Below are positions 34,398-37,074 of a stretch of DNA of 37,074 nt, piece after piece. Under the pieces are notes generated by a model that did not search any database, was not told the DNA's origin, and was given only the letters and a program-made list of their open reading frames with translations. Source of the DNA: Qingrenia yutianensis (GTDB lineage: Bacteria; Bacillota; Clostridia; UMGS1810); NCBI RefSeq assembly GCF_014385105.1, contig NZ_JACRTE010000015.1:1-37074 (forward strand), written 5' to 3'. The number at the start of each line of letters is the position of its first letter. Within the stretch, counting starts at the first letter, position 1. The translations under genes were made by a program, and so were the position numbers.

Positions 34398-35501
34398 TTA
34401 TTCCTGTGCTTTCCAGTCTATATATTCCATTTTCAAAGGATCTTTATATTGCGGTGTGCTTAAATCATATCGTCTAATCTCTTGAAGCTCATCGGAATTT
34501 AATATTGTCTGCTTTAACACAAAAGTGTTTTCATTTTCAAACGATAATCCCAAGCGAACAGCAACATCAGACGGGAATGTTTCTAACTGTGCAATTTTTC
34601 CTGTTGCCTTATCAATGGAGATACAAGTTTCCGCATTTGCTTGAGTATAATTTTCTATCATACATACCAAGTAATTTCTACTTTCTATTCTCTGCATAAT
34701 TCTAAATGCATCGTTTTCCAATATCGTATTTAGCGTGTCTTTGTGTGCTCTGCTTCCGGCTCCGGCATTGGTATCAATAGTCAGGGTTAATGTTTCTTCA
34801 TCAAAGGTTAAACGCCCTAAATAATATGTGTCGTGTGCAACGGCGTCCCACAAAATAGAATAGTCAGCATCTTCGTTTTCGGGTATCAAATAATAGGCAA
34901 TCGCACGGATTGAAATATACGAGGTATCTTCAATCAGCAAAACAGGCGGAGCCCAAGCGTTAGTGTATTTTTCGCTGCCTATCTGACAATACCATTTCTC
35001 TCCATTTTCAGATACAATTTCAATAATAGGCATATTTATATTTGCCCCTGTGGTTGCACCGTAAATTTGCTGTGTTACAGAATCAGTAACCAGATTTTCT
35101 TGTCCCTCCCAAGCATAGGACGGGAAGCTTTTTTCGCCTTTCATATAACCGGGCACATTGCTTTTCGGAACATTGTAATGCACATTACAGCCAAGCATTT
35201 CAAATACTTTTCGGAGCGGGACATAATAACTGTCGGTATTCAAATACCGTGAGTTTTCAATGTGCTTGATATCTATCGTTTGTTTCTCACCATTCACAAT
35301 AATTATTCCGTTGTTTAGTTCCCAACCGTCCATTGCCGCCATAACGACAGCCCCGCCGAGCATTGTTACCGCAATGACACAGGACATCACCGCCGCCATA
35401 ATTTTTGAAATCCGTCCGCTTTTCCTGCGAATTTTTGTAAACCTGTTCTGCAAGATCTTTTTGTTTGCACTCATTTTAGTTGTGTATAAATTTTCAAGCA
35501 T
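34398..35501 (-). CDS. Membrane-anchored protein with copper-amine-oxidase-N-like domain
   Basis: 367 residues. The ATG at 35501 is in frame with the M56 gene upstream, separated only by TAA and one AAA codon, with AAAGGAG as ribosome site. The leader MLENLYTTKMSANKKILQNR and one TM (ISKIMAAVMSCVIAVTMLGG) are the end of a BlaR1-type receptor. After it, IIVNGEKQTID, YYVPLRKVFEMLGCNVHYN and YISIRAIAYYLI resemble copper amine oxidase N-terminal-like domains, which are common in surface proteins of Clostridia. It looks like the sensor part of a once continuous M56 receptor. It ends 20 bp before the next, paralogous gene. Confidence 0.7.
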   Translation of the reverse strand: MLENLYTTKMSANKKILQNRFTKIRRKSGRISKIMAAVMSCVIAVTMLGGAVVMAAMDGWELNNGIIIVNGEKQTIDIKHIENSRYLNTDSYYVPLRKVFEMLGCNVHYNVPKSNVPGYMKGEKSFPSYAWEGQENLVTDSVTQQIYGATTGANINMPIIEIVSENGEKWYCQIGSEKYTNAWAPPVLLIEDTSYISIRAIAYYLIPENEDADYSILWDAVAHDTYYLGRLTFDEETLTLTIDTNAGAGSRAHKDTLNTILENDAFRIMQRIESRNYLVCMIENYTQANAETCISIDKATGKIAQLETFPSDVAVRLGLSFENENTFVLKQTILNSDELQEIRRYDLSTPQYKDPLKMEYIDWKAQE

Positions 35502-35504
35502 TTT

Positions 35505-36143
35505 TTAGCTCCTTTCCTCGACTAAATTAAGAATTGTCTGCATATATAACTTTTGTTCATCTTCGGACATATTTTTTGTCGCCGACATATCGCACGAAAC
35601 CTCACACGCTTCGCTCAAAGCAGCACAGGCAAGATAGCAAAGCGGATTGAACCAGTGAACGGCATTTACCAAAATTGCAAACCATTTCACAAGCAAATCC
35701 TTTCGCTTATAATGCGTCAGTTCGTGCAAAAGCACCATACGCATATTCTCATCGGGAATTTTAATGCATGGAATATGTACAGTCGGAAACAATACGCCCA
35801 CAAGCATAGGCGAGCCTATATCCGATGACGCTTTCAGTCTGATATGCTTTTTGATTTTAAGTTCCTTTTTTACTTCCGAAAATAACTTGTTGTCGGAAAT
35901 CTTGACCGCATTTTTGTTTTTACGGCACAAAAACCTAAAATAGCTTATAATGACGACAAGCAAAAATATGAGAACGCCTGCGCTCCATATATATGCGATA
36001 AGGTCAAAAAGCCGTATTTGAATTTTGGGCGACAGATTAACCTCGCGATATTCAATCGGTGTGTCATAGGTTACAACCGTATCGGGATTGGGTTCCTCCT
36101 GCGGCTGCACTGTGGTCTGCACCGTTTGATTTTGCGGTTTCAT
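35505..36143 (-). pseudogene. M56 (BlaR1-type) peptidase, 5'-truncated
   Basis: The frame contains one TM segment (FDLIAYIWSAGVLIFLLVVIISYF) and the zinc protease site MVLLHELTHYKRKDLL, with EACEVSCDMSAT downstream. BlaR1-type receptors have two more TM segments (about 90 residues) before this part; here the upstream sequence is the out-of-frame relaxase gene. The first plausible start is ATG at 36143 (MKPQNQTVQ), without a ribosome site. A stop (TAA at 35507-35505) comes just after LNLVEERS, in frame with the next gene. It is therefore cut at both ends compared with the family, and probably a remnant. No BlaI-type repressor is visible. Confidence 0.7.
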
Positions 36144-37074
36144 AAATGCTCGGAATAAATGAACCGCCGTAAATTTTTTGCAGTTCGGATATTGTTTCAC
36201 TTTCAATACCAGTTCTGATGTCATAACGCAAATTTTGTAATTCTTCCGTATCAAATTCCTGTGCCTGTTCCTTTAAACCGGCATATTCCTTTTGAGCGTT
36301 ACCGAGTTTTGTTTTGCTTTCGTTTGAGTGTCTTTCCATAACGGGAACAGCTTTTTGAATATCGTTTAGTTTAGTCTTAACCGTCTGAATATTGTTTGTA
36401 TTGAGGTTTGCTAAAATTGTATTTTTCTTTGTACGCAATTCCTCGATTTGCTCCGACAATTCATTGACAGCTTGTGTTAATTCCTTATGTCTGAAAATCT
36501 TAATCGGCGGTGTTTTTGCTTTTTCATCCTGTTTCTGTTTGCGTTTGCTGATTTTTGATTTTAATTCGGTAATAATTGCGGAATAATCATCGCAATGAAT
36601 TTTCAGCCTTGCGGCTTCCGCTGTCTTTGCGTTTTTCCATTTATCCGCAAAATTTATGACATACCGGCAATGAATCATTGTACTGCGTAATTTTTCAAGT
36701 GTTTCCGCAGCGGCGGGCAGGGTGCGTTTGATTGCCTCCGTCAGCTTCTTTATCCGTTTTTTGATTTCACGCAAAATATGGTTGTCCTCTTTAATCTGCC
36801 GATTTAATTCACACCGTTCGGAAACGCCGCCTTTTTTCTCAATTATCCTTGCGGAAATTCCCTCATAAATTGTCGGCTGTTCATCAATGCCCCTTGCCTT
36901 ATGACTTCGGTGGTCGATACGGCTTTCGGATTTTGCAAGTTCAAGATATTTATTAGAAATATCCGCCCAGTTTTTTCGCCATATTTGCAACTGCTCCTCG
37001 CTGTTCCAACGCTCCGTTATGGGGTTTTGCCTGCCGTAGCGTGTGCTTTTCGGATATTTTGAAACACGCTCCAA
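36064..37074 (-). CDS. MobA/MobL-family relaxase, C-terminal part (partial)
   Basis: 336 residues are visible; the gene begins beyond the window. RWNSEEQLQIWRKNWADISN and RIDHRSHKARGIDEQPTI are hallmarks of MobA/MobL relaxases just after the nickase domain. The rest is a long coiled-coil region (many KLTEAIKR, ELSEQIEEL, LNDIQKA repeats). The nickase Tyr and HUH motif lie outside the window. The last ~20 residues (SNGADHSAAAGGTQSRYGCNL) are read out of frame across M56 DNA, so the relaxase end has been replaced at the junction near 36130-36170. It marks a mobile-element boundary. Confidence 0.82.
   Translation of the reverse strand: MERVSKYPKSTRYGRQNPITERWNSEEQLQIWRKNWADISNKYLELAKSESRIDHRSHKARGIDEQPTIYEGISARIIEKKGGVSERCELNRQIKEDNHILREIKKRIKKLTEAIKRTLPAAAETLEKLRSTMIHCRYVINFADKWKNAKTAEAARLKIHCDDYSAIITELKSKISKRKQKQDEKAKTPPIKIFRHKELTQAVNELSEQIEELRTKKNTILANLNTNNIQTVKTKLNDIQKAVPVMERHSNESKTKLGNAQKEYAGLKEQAQEFDTEELQNLRYDIRTGIESETISELQKIYGGSFIPSIYETAKSNGADHSAAAGGTQSRYGCNL

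Noticed and set aside
36064..36254. M56 start at 36254
   Set aside because: The extra N-terminal residues are a shifted frame of the relaxase and contain no TM segment expected for the family.

Overview
The window looks like a low-GC, gut-type Clostridia chromosome (Bacillota). The pointers are SLH-domain surface proteins, MalF/MalG-type sugar permeases without their own ATPase, a BlaR1/M56-type protease, a copper-amine-oxidase-N-like domain, and Shine-Dalgarno sites before nearly every gene. A pectin- or hemicellulose-using lineage of the Monoglobus kind is possible, but that is only an impression. No rRNA, tRNA or CRISPR array was recognised.

Layout. (1) Positions 1-120: one end of an insertion sequence, with the first codons of its probable transposase. 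(2) 376-7670: a minus-strand defence cluster. In transcription order it holds an HTH-fused Dam-type adenine methylase, a small PD-(D/E)XK nuclease, a DpnII/MboI-type endonuclease, a truncated and then an intact copy of a second DNA methylase (created by a 627-bp tandem duplication), and a large SF1 helicase with a DUF4365-like N-terminus. (3) 7791-8430: an orphan mobC with a nested inverted repeat resembling an oriT, and about 600 bp of apparently non-coding DNA. (4) 8868-28923: thirteen minus-strand genes with gaps of no more than 29 bp, probably a single operon of about 20 kb. (5) 28924-29101: a divergent promoter of striking symmetry. (6) 29102-33360: a four-gene plus-strand operon. (7) 33421-37074: two membrane-anchored paralogues, a 5'-truncated M56 peptidase and the C-terminal part of a MobA/MobL relaxase, which marks a second mobile-element boundary.

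How the parts may work together. Regions 4-6 read as a carbohydrate-use locus. A lipoprotein binding protein and two permeases import a sugar or oligosaccharide. Two secreted BNR/Asp-box propeller proteins (distantly GH74-like) and a two-module DNRLRE/CBM96-like protein would bind or cut the polymer. Three proteins carry SLH domains and would sit on the cell surface. A 7-TM histidine kinase and a NarL-type regulator lie within the operon. A PhnP-like metallohydrolase, an MFS carrier and a TIM-barrel epimerase follow. The divergent plus-strand operon supplies an MDR dehydrogenase, a second TIM-barrel epimerase, a GH57-like enzyme and a radical SAM/SPASM protein. The substrate cannot be read from the sequence. 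The most unusual points are the symmetric divergent promoter, the exact tandem duplication inside the restriction-modification operon, the two-nuclease R-M operon with its helicase neighbour, and the in-frame stop plus start that splits the M56 receptor and whose downstream half has been duplicated.
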